From NCBI GenBank assembly GCA_013154225.1, contig JAADCW010000223.1, positions 1 to 18,094 of the forward strand: a stretch of 18,094 bases of DNA, written 5' to 3'. The translations under genes and the position numbers were made by a program. Under the pieces are notes generated by a model. That model had not been told where the DNA came from, did no database searches, and saw only the letters and a list, made by a program, of their open reading frames with translations. Numbering within the stretch: the first letter of the stretch is position 1; every line of letters begins with the position of its first letter. The stretch comes from Chloroflexota bacterium (lineage in GTDB: Bacteria; Chloroflexota; Anaerolineae; Anaerolineales; DRMV01). Positions 1 to 7,206 of this stretch are shown here, piece after piece.

Positions 1-565
1 GCGGCGTCGCAGTCTGAACCTGGGGCGTGGCCTTGGGCGCTCCCGCATCCGTCATAGCCTGCGGGGCCTCAGCCATCATCTCAGGCACTGCAGTGAGCCC
101 TTTTTCCGCATCAGCCGACTGGGCTTCCTGCGCTGCCATGGCCGGTGCCAAGGCTTCTACCTGGCCTGCCTCGGTCTGCTGAGACTTCCATGCCACACTG
201 TTGCTCATCGGCACCGCGCTGGTCGCCAAATTTGCGCTCATCCAACTGCCCACAAAAACAAACGCCAACAAGACCACCGCCACCGCGCTGGCCCAACGAT
301 AGGCCAAAGCCCGCTGCGCCCCCCTTGGCCGAGCCCGCGCGGCTTCGGCCTGGGCCGCGCTCAGGGTGAAATCCCGCCGAGGCCGCGGCCGTGGCAGGCT
401 TTGCAGCGCGGCTTTGAGGGCTTGCATCTCTTCCAGGGCTTGCTGCCAGTCAGGATCCTGAGCAATGCGCCGCGCCACCCTCGCCCGCGCTCGGGGCGAG
501 AGTTCGCCATCCACATAAGCCGCTAACCGCTGTCGGTCGCGGGGGGAAAGTTTCTCCATACTCAT
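1..565 (-). CDS. Putative membrane anti-sigma factor (partial, C-terminus beyond window edge)
   Basis: The minus-strand frame stays open from an ATG at 565 to the window edge, giving 188 visible residues. Its ATG overlaps the TGA of the upstream ECF sigma gene (ATGA), which suggests translational coupling. Residues 11-52 (RQRLAAYVDGELSP, then a charged helical stretch) match the N-terminal sigma-binding region of anti-sigma factors such as RskA. The usual zinc-finger His/Cys residues are missing: no cysteine occurs in the visible part. An Arg/Pro-rich hinge is followed by one hydrophobic segment at about residues 90-108 (WASAVAVVLLAFVFVGSW), then an Ala/Gln/Met-rich low-complexity region that should be extracytoplasmic. 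I infer that it sequesters the adjacent sigma factor at the membrane. A second in-frame ATG at 559 is possible. The family assignment rests on context, the YVDGELSP motif and topology. Confidence 0.72.
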   Translation of the reverse strand, partial: MSMEKLSPRDRQRLAAYVDGELSPRARARVARRIAQDPDWQQALEEMQALKAALQSLPRPRPRRDFTLSAAQAEAARARPRGAQRALAYRWASAVAVVLLAFVFVGSWMSANLATSAVPMSNSVAWKSQQTEAGQVEALAPAMAAQEAQSADAEKGLTAVPEMMAEAPQAMTDAGAPKATPQVQTATP

Positions 566-1182
566 TGGCTCGCGTCTCCATGTTTTAGACGCGCAAACAC
601 GCCCAAAAGTTCCGGAAAACGCTGCAAACAGCGCTGCATTCGCAAACGCGCGCGGGCCAGACGGCTTTTGAGGGTTCCCAACCTGACCCCAAGGGCATGG
701 GCAGCCTCGGCATAAGCAAAACCTTCCATGTCAATCAGCACCACAACAGCCCGATGCTCCGGCGGCAATTGCTGCAAACACGCCTCTAAAGCCTGGCGCA
801 AGGCCGTGCGCTCGGCCTGGGCTTCAGGGTCGCCAGAAGGGTCGGTATCGGCCAGCCAGGCGGGCGATTCCACGGCTTCGCCGTCTGAATCTGCGGGTTC
901 CAAAGGCACCGTGGGGCGCCGCTTGCGCCGCCGCAGATGGTCATAGCACACGTTGGTCACAATCCGAAACAGCCAGGCCCGCCACGAACCACCCCGATAG
1001 CGGCCAATGGCCTGCCACGCTTTCAGGAACGCCTCTTGGGTCGCATCCTCGGCCGCGGCGCGTTCGCCTAAGATGCGGTAAGCCACATGATATACCGCAT
1101 CCTGCGAGGCCAACACCAATTGGTTGAAAGCCTCCAAATCGCCCTTTTGGGCTGCCTGTATCCACGCGAGTTCGTCGCTCAT
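562..1182 (-). CDS. ECF-type RNA polymerase sigma factor (sigma-70 family, group 4)
   Basis: This 206-residue protein has the two-domain ECF layout. Region 2 is at about residues 10-90, with DATQEAFLKAW and the -10-recognition stretch WRAWLFRIVTNVCYDHLRRR. An acidic Pro/Asp/Glu linker covers about 91-128. Region 4 is at about 129-183, with LPPEHRAVVVLIDMEGFAY and the helix-turn-helix end GTLKSRLARARLRM. The ATG at 1182 was chosen because AAGGTG lies just upstream and the protein then begins MSDELAWIQAAQKGD, as is typical of the family; the 46 codons available upstream look noncoding. The gene is followed by an overlapping putative anti-sigma gene, so activity is probably controlled by release from that partner. 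The target regulon cannot be read from the window. The gene is divergent from hutI. Confidence 0.93.
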   Translation of the reverse strand: MSDELAWIQAAQKGDLEAFNQLVLASQDAVYHVAYRILGERAAAEDATQEAFLKAWQAIGRYRGGSWRAWLFRIVTNVCYDHLRRRKRRPTVPLEPADSDGEAVESPAWLADTDPSGDPEAQAERTALRQALEACLQQLPPEHRAVVVLIDMEGFAYAEAAHALGVRLGTLKSRLARARLRMQRCLQRFPELLGVFARLKHGDASQ

Positions 1183-1254
1183 AGCACCTTGGCCATCGGA
1201 AAATTGACCCACCGCCAGCGCCTGCCAGGTGGCAGGGCGTTTTCGTCCACAGGA

Positions 1255-1260
1255 ATTATA
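1255..1260 (-). promoter_or_regulatory. Putative -10 box for the ECF sigma gene
   Basis: TATAAT on the minus strand, predicting a start near 1248 and a leader of about 66 nt. No convincing -35 box is seen 16-18 bp upstream. The leader contains a short hairpin, CCTGCC-AGGT-GGCAGG (1221-1236). The box looks like a housekeeping rather than an ECF promoter, so autoregulation is not evident. Confidence 0.4.
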
Positions 1261-1336
1261 CGCCATGCCGGGGAAACGCGCGAGCCCCACCGCAATCTGC
1301 GCTCGCCCGCGGCGCACCACGCCACCCCAGGGCGGT

Positions 1337-1342
1337 TATAAT
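1337..1342 (+). promoter_or_regulatory. Consensus -10 box directly before hutI (leaderless transcript predicted)
   Basis: A perfect TATAAT ends 6 bases before the hutI ATG at 1349, so the expected transcription start coincides with the first base of the start codon. No Shine-Dalgarno sequence and no good -35 box are seen. This fits a leaderless mRNA. Confidence 0.55.
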
Positions 1343-1348
1343 TGGACC

Positions 1349-2626
1349 ATGCTCATCCACAATATCGGCCAACTGGTCACGCCCAAAGGCGGGCCGCAGC
1401 GCGGGCATAGGCTGGGCGCGCTGGAAATCATCCCCCAGGCCGCGCTGGTGGTGCGGGAAGGGCGCATCGTCGCGCTGGGACCCGAATCCGACCTCATGGC
1501 AGATTTCGCCAGCGAGCCGCGTTTTGACGCGCAAGGCCGGGCTGTGGTGCCTGGCCTGGTGGACCCCCACACCCACATGCTCTGGGCAGGCGATCGGGCC
1601 GCAGAATTTGAAATGCGGCTCCAGGGCAAAACTTACCTGGAAATCCTTCAGGCGGGCGGCGGCATTCTCTCCACAGTGCAGGCCACCCGCAAGGCTTCGG
1701 TAGAAGCCCTCATGGCCGAAACCCGTCCTCGCCTGCGCCGCGCGTTCGCCCACGGGGCAACCACCATTGAGGTCAAAACCGGCTACGGCCTGGCCACCGC
1801 GGCCGAATTCAAAATGCTGGAAGCCATCCTTGCGCTGGACGACGAAGGGCCGTGGGAACTGGTGCCCACGTTCCTGGCCGCGCACGCGGTGCCACCGGAA
1901 TTTCAAGGCCGAGCGGACGATTACACCCGCCTGATCTGCAACGACATGCTGCCCGCGCTGAAGGCCTGGTGGCACGACCACGCGCCTGGTCGGCCTCTGC
2001 CTTTTGTGGATGTGTTTTGCGAAACTGGCGCTTTTGACCTGGAGCAAACCCGCTGCATCCTGGAAACCGCCAAGGCTTTGGGGTTCCCGCTGAAGGTGCA
2101 CGCGGACGAATTCGACAATCTGGGCGGCGCGGCGCTGGCCGCGGCCTTGGGCGCGGCTTCGGCAGACCACCTGGTAGCCACTTCCGCCGACGACATTCGC
2201 ACACTGGCCGCCTCCAACACCGTGGCCGTGGCACTGCCATGCACTCCCTTTGGCCTGGCCGAGCCGCATTACACCCCAGCCAAAGCCATCCTGGAAGCCG
2301 ATGGCCTGCTGGCCCTGGCCACGGACTGCAACCCAGGCACTGCGTGGTGTGAAAGTTTGCCTTTCGCCATGGCGCTTTCCTGCCGTGCCATGGGCCTCAC
2401 CCCTGCACAAGCCCTGGCCGCAGCCACCATCAACGCCGCGGCCGCGCTCCAGCGCGAAACACGCCTTGGTTCGCTGGAAGTCGGCAAACAGGCCGATTTC
2501 CTCATTCTGACCACCAACGACTACCGCCACCTGGCTTACCGCTTCGGCACCAACGTGGTCGGCTGGGTGGTCAAACGGGGTCGTTTCTATCGTGTAGAGG
2601 AAGGTGTCCTATGTATGCCCAACTAA
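1349..2626 (+). CDS. hutI: Imidazolonepropionase (histidine degradation)
   Basis: HutI hydrolyses 4-imidazolone-5-propanoate to N-formimino-L-glutamate, the third step of histidine catabolism, in the cytoplasm. The 425-residue protein has family-typical length and amidohydrolase metal motifs: DPHTH (His74, His76), His251 in KVHADEFDNLGG, His274 in SADHL and Asp326 in ATDCNPGT. The C-terminal GSLEVGKQADFLIL is the usual end of the barrel and composite beta domain. The start at 1349 is preferred over upstream in-frame ATGs because MLIHNIGQLVTP is the expected N-terminus and a TATAAT box sits just before it. No hutH, hutU or hutG lies in the window, so the rest of the pathway must be elsewhere. 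Two genes follow in tight succession, the first overlapping by 16 bases, so hutI probably heads an operon with them. Confidence 0.96.
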   Translation: MLIHNIGQLVTPKGGPQRGHRLGALEIIPQAALVVREGRIVALGPESDLMADFASEPRFDAQGRAVVPGLVDPHTHMLWAGDRAAEFEMRLQGKTYLEILQAGGGILSTVQATRKASVEALMAETRPRLRRAFAHGATTIEVKTGYGLATAAEFKMLEAILALDDEGPWELVPTFLAAHAVPPEFQGRADDYTRLICNDMLPALKAWWHDHAPGRPLPFVDVFCETGAFDLEQTRCILETAKALGFPLKVHADEFDNLGGAALAAALGAASADHLVATSADDIRTLAASNTVAVALPCTPFGLAEPHYTPAKAILEADGLLALATDCNPGTAWCESLPFAMALSCRAMGLTPAQALAAATINAAAALQRETRLGSLEVGKQADFLILTTNDYRHLAYRFGTNVVGWVVKRGRFYRVEEGVLCMPN

Positions 2627-2802
2627 TGCTTGCGGATTTGTCCAATACCTCATCGCTTTTGCTTTTGGCCGCAGGGCTTATTTTGGGATTGCTGGTGCTC
2701 AAATTCCTGCTGCGGCTGGCGTGGCGCATCTTCACCATTGGGTGTTTCATCATTGTTTTAGCCGCCATTGTTGGCAGTGTTGCCATCTATTTCCTCAAGT
2801 GA
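2611..2802 (+). CDS. Small two-helix membrane protein, function unknown
   Basis: This 63-residue protein is not recognised as a family member. It has two hydrophobic stretches, about residues 14-33 (SLLLLAAGLILGLLVLKFLL) and about 43-61 (GCFIIVLAAIVGSVAIYFL), joined by a short basic turn (RLAWR). It is therefore likely an inner-membrane hairpin. A good ribosome site, AGGAAGGTG at 2598-2606, lies 4-5 bases before the ATG. The gene starts inside the 3' end of hutI in another frame and ends 7 bases before the HD-PncC gene, so it is probably translated as part of the same operon. The strong ribosome site supports reality, but no homologue can be named from sequence alone. No function is proposed. 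Confidence 0.7.
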   Translation: MYAQLMLADLSNTSSLLLLAAGLILGLLVLKFLLRLAWRIFTIGCFIIVLAAIVGSVAIYFLK

Positions 2803-2809
2803 GCGTTCC

Positions 2810-3940
2810 ATGACCACACCTGTGACCATCGAAGAAGCCCGCGCCTGGTACGACGACGACCCCACCCACGGGTTTGGGCACATTTTGCGCGTGTTGCGCA
2901 TGGCCGAATTTTTAGCCCAGGAAGCCGGCGCAAATCTGGAAATTGTGCGCGCCGCGGCCCTGCTCCACGATGCCACGGGTGCGCACGGCCATTTGGACAG
3001 TGCAGCCCGCAGCGAACACCACAACGCCTCCGCGGCATTTGCGCGCGAAGTGCTCACAGCCAAGGGGTGGCCTGAAGCCAAAATCGCCGCGGTGGAAGAG
3101 GCCATCCGCACCCATCGTTTCCGCGCCGGTGACCCGCCCCGCACCCTCGAAGCCCAGGTGCTTTTCGACGCGGACAAACTGGATGCCATCGGCGCAGTGG
3201 GCGTGGTGCGTGCTGTGGCCTACGCGCTTGCCCACAACAGCCCGGCATACGCCCGCCCTTCAGCCCAATTTCTGGAAACAGGGCAAAAAGCCCCGGGCGA
3301 ACAACACAGCGCGTACCACGAATATCTTTTCAAACTGCGCCGCCTGCGAGAACGCCTTTTTACCCCCGCGGCCAAGGCCATTGCCGCGCGCCGCGACGCG
3401 GTCATGCGCACTTATTTTGAAGCCCTGGCCGACGAAATGGAAGGCCGCGATCTCACCCCCGAGGCCTGGCAAGCCCCTGAAGCCCTTGTGGGGCCGCTGC
3501 TGGTCGAACGGGGCTGGCGGCTGGCCACCGCGGAATCTTGCACCGGCGGGCTCATTGGCAGCCGCCTGACCGACATCCCCGGCTCTTCAGCCTATTTTGC
3601 TGGCGGCATCGTGGCCTACGCTTACGACGCCAAAGTGCGCCTGCTGGGCGTGCCCTGGCAAGTGCTGGAAGCCCACGGCGCGGTCAGCGAACCGGTGGTG
3701 CGGCTCATGGCCGAGGGCGCTAAGCGCGCGCTATCCGTCGAAGTAGCCATTGCCGTCAGCGGCATTGCTGGCCCCACCGGCGGCACAGCAGAAAAACCCG
3801 TCGGCACCACATGGATTGCCATCAGCACCCCTGAAACCACCCTGGCCCGCCGCTTTGTTTGGCCTCACGACCGGGTGGGCAACAAAAAAGCCACTGCCGA
3901 ACAAGCCTTGCAGTGGCTCCTGGAAATCCTCAGCGGGTGA
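2810..3940 (+). CDS. HD-domain phosphohydrolase fused to CinA C-terminal (PncC, NMN amidohydrolase) domain
   Basis: The 376-residue protein has two enzyme modules. Residues 1-215 form a YedJ-like HD domain with His24 (HGFGHILRV), the doublet His53-Asp54 (AALLHDA), paired histidines near 70-71 and the distal metal Asp122 (FDADKLDAIGAVGV). Residues 225-376 form a complete CinA C-terminal domain with the catalytic Ser243 motif TAESCTGG, then GSSAYFAGG, AHGAVSEPVV and SGIAGPTGGTAEKPVGT. PncC deamidates nicotinamide mononucleotide to nicotinic acid mononucleotide, recycling NMN released for example by NAD-dependent DNA ligase. The HD substrate is unknown, but the family contains phosphohydrolases acting on nucleotides or other phosphate esters. 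The ATG at 2810 is 7 bases after the small membrane gene; its ribosome site is weak, which suggests coupling. Both domains look intact, with no frameshift between them. The joint role in metabolite salvage or repair is inference. Confidence 0.9.
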   Translation: MTTPVTIEEARAWYDDDPTHGFGHILRVLRMAEFLAQEAGANLEIVRAAALLHDATGAHGHLDSAARSEHHNASAAFAREVLTAKGWPEAKIAAVEEAIRTHRFRAGDPPRTLEAQVLFDADKLDAIGAVGVVRAVAYALAHNSPAYARPSAQFLETGQKAPGEQHSAYHEYLFKLRRLRERLFTPAAKAIAARRDAVMRTYFEALADEMEGRDLTPEAWQAPEALVGPLLVERGWRLATAESCTGGLIGSRLTDIPGSSAYFAGGIVAYAYDAKVRLLGVPWQVLEAHGAVSEPVVRLMAEGAKRALSVEVAIAVSGIAGPTGGTAEKPVGTTWIAISTPETTLARRFVWPHDRVGNKKATAEQALQWLLEILSG

Positions 3941-4006
3941 GCAATCGCTTGATGGGATTTCACGAAAACATTTCAGCGCTGGCACCCCCCACGTGGCAAT
4001 GACGAA

Positions 4007-4036
4007 ACAAGCCCTGACCAAGAAGTCAGGGCTTGT
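4007..4036. terminator. Bidirectional intrinsic terminator between HD-PncC and tmk
   Basis: A perfect 12-bp stem, ACAAGCCCTGAC with GTCAGGGCTTGT, and a 6-base loop. It lies between two convergent genes and its right arm contains the tmk stop codon. The U-tracts are weak on both strands (GGCTTTC on plus, TTTCGTC on minus). Confidence 0.78.
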
Positions 4037-4661
4037 TGGCTTTCAGACGGGCTTGCACAATTTCCCGAATAGCGGCTTCGACTGCCTCGATGGGCTTTTC
4101 TGCATCCACCACAACCCAACGCTCAGGCTCGGCCTGCGCCAACTGCAGGTAGCCCTCCCGCACCTTCTGGTGAAACGCCAGGGCCTCGGCATCCAGCCGG
4201 TTCCATTCCTGCAACAACGGCTGTCGCCGCCGCAAGCCCTCTTCCACATCTACGTCCAGCAGCAGAGTAAGGTGGGGTTTCAAACCATTGGTAGCATAGG
4301 CAATCAACCGCCGCAAATCTTCCAGGCTTTCTCCACGGCCAAAGCCTTGATATGCCAGGGTGGAATCGGCAAAGCGATCGCAGAGCACGATTTTGCCCTG
4401 TTCCAACGCCGGTTGGATGAGTTCAGCCACGTGCTGGGCGCGAGAAGCCTGGAAAAGCAACACCTCAGTGCGAGTTTTCATGGCCTCATTGCCATGAGCA
4501 AGCAAAATCTGGCGAATTTGATCGCCAATCAGTGTGCCCCCTGGCTCGCGCGTCATCACCACCTGATAGCCTTGCGCTTCCAGGAACGCGGCCAAGCGCC
4601 GAATCTGCGTGGTTTTGCCGCTCCCTTCGGGGCCTTCAAACGTCACGAAGAAGCCGCTCAC
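4026..4661 (-). CDS. tmk: Thymidylate kinase
   Basis: Tmk phosphorylates dTMP to dTDP with ATP, an essential step in dTTP synthesis. The 211-residue protein matches the family in length and motifs: P-loop EGPEGSGKTT at residues 9-18, TREPGG at 37-42, CDRFADSTLAYQG around 94-106 with the DR(F/Y) signature, and a lid region near 145 (RRRQ). The start is a GTG at 4661 that overlaps the TGA of the R3H ATPase gene (GTGA), with GGGAGGAT just upstream. It is the last gene of the pdxS-pdxT-unknown-ATPase-tmk operon. Its final codons and stop lie inside the convergent terminator stem. Confidence 0.96.
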   Translation of the reverse strand: MSGFFVTFEGPEGSGKTTQIRRLAAFLEAQGYQVVMTREPGGTLIGDQIRQILLAHGNEAMKTRTEVLLFQASRAQHVAELIQPALEQGKIVLCDRFADSTLAYQGFGRGESLEDLRRLIAYATNGLKPHLTLLLDVDVEEGLRRRQPLLQEWNRLDAEALAFHQKVREGYLQLAQAEPERWVVVDAEKPIEAVEAAIREIVQARLKANKP

Positions 4662-6244
4662 GCATCCTCCCGGTAAATCCGCACCCGGCGGAAGGGTTCG
4701 CGGCCGTAAGAACGGGAAGTGAGGTGGGCTTCCTCAACCAAACGGTGCTGCAAGCGGCGGATGTCCGCGGGCGCGGGGGTGAGGTCAACCCAATCTTCAC
4801 CGGCCAGTACGGCCTCAATGGCGGCCTGGGTCTCGGCCAAAATCTGATCAATGGACATGTTGTCCGCACGTTTTTCCAGATGGAAGAGGTTTTCCAAAAA
4901 CGTTTCCATCTGTTTGACGGTGTTGGAACGCAAGACGTGGATGGGCATACCCTGATTTTCGGCATCCACAATCACCCGTGGGCGCTTGCGGTAGTAGGAA
5001 CGCAAGGTGACCACCACTTGCGCATCGCCGAGGTTATCTACCACCTTGGCAGGCACCCGCAGGTAACTGGCCGCCTTGCGCAGCCGATTGCGCGCCACGC
5101 CGTGGGGGTAAATGCGAATGGGTTTCAGCCGCCCTTGAGCACGCCAAGGGTCATAAGCCGACGAGGCCGCGGCTTCGGCATCGGCGAGCATCCGACTGCC
5201 CATCCGCCGGGGGCCGCGCTGGTCGCGGGTGCTCTCTTGCTGGGCAACCATCTCTTCGATGTGAATCTCGCCATCTTCGTCCCGGTAGCGCAGTTCGGGG
5301 CGGAGAGGCTCGCCGCGGAGCAGGGCATCAACGGCTTCGGCCACGTCTTTGTGCACCACCAGGCGGTCACGGTCTTGAATTTCCACCAGAATATCAAACG
5401 TGGGTGGCGCGCGGCGTTCCAACACGGTTTTCTGGGTGCCACGGCGGCGGGCTTCCTCGTCGGAAAGGGTCACCGACTCAATGCCCCCCACCAAGTCCGA
5501 AAGGGTGGGGTTGAGCAGCAGGTTTTCCAGGCTCTTGCCGTGGGCTGTGGCGATGAGCTGCACCCCGCGCTCGGCAATGGTGCGTGCGGCCAGGGCTTCC
5601 AGTTCGCGGCCGATTTCGTCAATGACGATGACTTCGGGGTTGTGGTTTTCCACAGCCTCGATCATCACCTCGTGCTGAAGGGACGGGGTGGGCACCTGCA
5701 TCCGGCGGGCGCGTCCCACCGCAGGATGCGGGACGTCACCATCGCCGCCAATTTCGTTGGACGTATCCACAATGACCACCCGCTTGCTTTCGGCCAAAAT
5801 GCGCGCGGCTTCTCGCAGCATGGTGGTTTTGCCCACGCCGGGGCGGCCCAGCAAAAGCACGCTCTGGCCGCTTTCAATGAGGTCCTGGATGATGTCCACC
5901 GTGCCATACACCGCGCGCCCGACGCGGCATGTCAGACCGACCACGTCCCCGCGGCGGTTGCGGATGGCCGCGATGCGGTGCAGGGTGCGCTCAATACCCG
6001 CGCGGTTGTCTTCGTCGAAAGCGCCCACCCGTTCCACCACGTGGTCAATTTCTGCGCGCGTCACTTCCGACTCGCGCAGCACCACCTCGCCGTGGGTAAA
6101 GCGGGCCGTAGGCACCCGTCCCAGGTCGAGGATGATTTCCAGCAAATTATCGCTATCGTCGGCCTGCTCTACCGCCGCGGCAATATCGGGCGGGAGCACG
6201 GCCAACAATGCGTGCAGATCGTCAGTAATTTTCCGTTTGGTCAT
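4658..6244 (-). CDS. R3H-domain AAA ATPase (Ycf45 / SpoIIIAA-like)
   Basis: This 528-residue cytoplasmic ATPase has an N-terminal region (about 1-115) ending in RVGRAVYGTVDIIQD and a SpoIIIAA-like AAA core with Walker A GRPGVGKT (133-140) and Walker B VIVIDEIGRE (205-214). A variable linker follows, then a region at about 370-450 resembling nucleic-acid-binding modules (KPIRIYPHGVARNRLRKAA). The C-terminal R3H domain has Arg496-x3-His500 and GREPFRRVRIY near the end. R3H domains bind single-stranded nucleic acid. The family is widespread in cyanobacteria, plastids (Ycf45) and other bacteria, but its substrate is not settled. It overlaps its neighbours on both sides by 4 bases (ATGA upstream, GTGA with tmk), so it is translationally coupled. 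A nucleic-acid remodelling role is inference. Confidence 0.9.
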   Translation of the reverse strand: MTKRKITDDLHALLAVLPPDIAAAVEQADDSDNLLEIILDLGRVPTARFTHGEVVLRESEVTRAEIDHVVERVGAFDEDNRAGIERTLHRIAAIRNRRGDVVGLTCRVGRAVYGTVDIIQDLIESGQSVLLLGRPGVGKTTMLREAARILAESKRVVIVDTSNEIGGDGDVPHPAVGRARRMQVPTPSLQHEVMIEAVENHNPEVIVIDEIGRELEALAARTIAERGVQLIATAHGKSLENLLLNPTLSDLVGGIESVTLSDEEARRRGTQKTVLERRAPPTFDILVEIQDRDRLVVHKDVAEAVDALLRGEPLRPELRYRDEDGEIHIEEMVAQQESTRDQRGPRRMGSRMLADAEAAASSAYDPWRAQGRLKPIRIYPHGVARNRLRKAASYLRVPAKVVDNLGDAQVVVTLRSYYRKRPRVIVDAENQGMPIHVLRSNTVKQMETFLENLFHLEKRADNMSIDQILAETQAAIEAVLAGEDWVDLTPAPADIRRLQHRLVEEAHLTSRSYGREPFRRVRIYREDA

Positions 6245-7170
6245 AAGGTCTCAATTCGGGCAAACAATGTCGGTTGAGGGGCATCGGCCACTGCAGGCGC
6301 CGCGGCAGGTTGCACCGCGGTGACGGGCTGAGCCATCCAACGCGCGAGGAAAACGTAAGGCTCGCTGGCTTGGGCTTGCAGGGCGGTCAGCGCGCTTTCG
6401 AGCCACATTTGGTTATCGCGAATCGCCAGGAAAAGGGGCTTGCCCCGCCGTTGAAGGAAAGCGGCCAGTGCCGCGAGCACGGCTGGCGGATTTTCCACAT
6501 CGGGATGCAACACTGGCGCTGCCCAAACGCCGTGCGGCCCAGCAGCCCAACGCGCCACGCCCCGCACCTGCCCTTCGGCCACGTACACCACCGCGGTGGG
6601 GAAGGCCGCGGGCGAGGGCAGCAAATGCCGCACCAGGGGCGGCGTGAGGTCGGCATATAGGCGATCGGCTTCCCAGCGCTGCTGGGGCGAAGGCCATACC
6701 CAGCGGCCCGAGGCTTGCGCGTGGGCTGGTGAGGTCAACCGCCAAAGCCGCTGACGCGCCAACACCCGAAAGCCAGCGGTACGCATGGCAGGCAACCACG
6801 GCGCTTGCTGGGGGGCTTCAGCCCAAAGCGCGTGCGCACCCCGCAAGGCAGGATGGGATGCCAGGGATTCGATAAGCGGCGTGAGGGTAGTCTGCGGTGT
6901 GAGCGCGTCTGCGGGCGCCATGTAAAGCAATACGGCCAGGTCGTCCTGGGGGTTCCGCTCGGCAATGGCCACCAGCGGCAGGCCATCTTCAGCTGTGGCG
7001 CGCACCGCGGCTACCCCCGTGGCCGGTGAAAGCATGGCCAGCAACCCCGCGCTCAAAAAACCCGCGCCGCCAATGGCCGCTCGCCGGCTATCCAGGCAGC
7101 GCGCCTGCTCACGATAACGGTTGAGCAGTGGAAGATCTCGCCATGTCAGGGCGCGCGGGGAAACAGACAT
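6241..7170 (-). CDS. Conserved hypothetical protein, possibly GNAT-acetyltransferase-like
   Basis: This 309-residue Ala/Pro-rich protein is not firmly recognised. It begins with a basic-amphipathic stretch (RALTWRDLPLLNRYREQ). The pattern in which a hydrophobic strand precedes a 'P.i..L..HP.LRGAHALWAEA...WLPAMRTAGFRVLARQRLWRL' segment (about residues 90-165) resembles the end of a degenerate GNAT fold. A second similar strand-helix pattern at about 195-285 (TAVVYVAEGQVRGVARW, PLFLAIRDNQMWLESAL) may be a duplication. Residues 34-55 are moderately hydrophobic but not a clear membrane helix. No catalytic residue can be named. It is transcribed after pdxT (36-base gap, weak ribosome site) and its TGA overlaps the ATG of the R3H ATPase, so the two products may act together. 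The GNAT link is tentative. Confidence 0.6.
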   Translation of the reverse strand: MSVSPRALTWRDLPLLNRYREQARCLDSRRAAIGGAGFLSAGLLAMLSPATGVAAVRATAEDGLPLVAIAERNPQDDLAVLLYMAPADALTPQTTLTPLIESLASHPALRGAHALWAEAPQQAPWLPAMRTAGFRVLARQRLWRLTSPAHAQASGRWVWPSPQQRWEADRLYADLTPPLVRHLLPSPAAFPTAVVYVAEGQVRGVARWAAGPHGVWAAPVLHPDVENPPAVLAALAAFLQRRGKPLFLAIRDNQMWLESALTALQAQASEPYVFLARWMAQPVTAVQPAAAPAVADAPQPTLFARIETL

Positions 7171-7206
7171 TGTTAGCCAAACCTTAGGAGCGCATTCAAG
7201 CCCAGG

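Noticed and set aside
1229..1348. N-terminal extension of hutI from an upstream ATG
   Set aside because: The added 40 residues are Arg/Pro-rich and unlike HutI, and the TATAAT box lies inside them.
1256..2530. Minus-strand open frame (424 codons) opposite hutI
   Set aside because: Antisense shadow; Gly/Arg/Gln-rich with no motif, while hutI is certain.
2768..2809. Upstream ATG for the HD-PncC gene
   Set aside because: It would overlap the small membrane gene by 35 bases, has no ribosome site, and adds no HD-family sequence.
4532..6277. Long plus-strand open frame (581 codons) opposite the R3H ATPase
   Set aside because: Shadow of a well-supported gene in a GC-rich sequence; its translation is His/Gly-rich with no recognisable domain, and it has no ribosome site.
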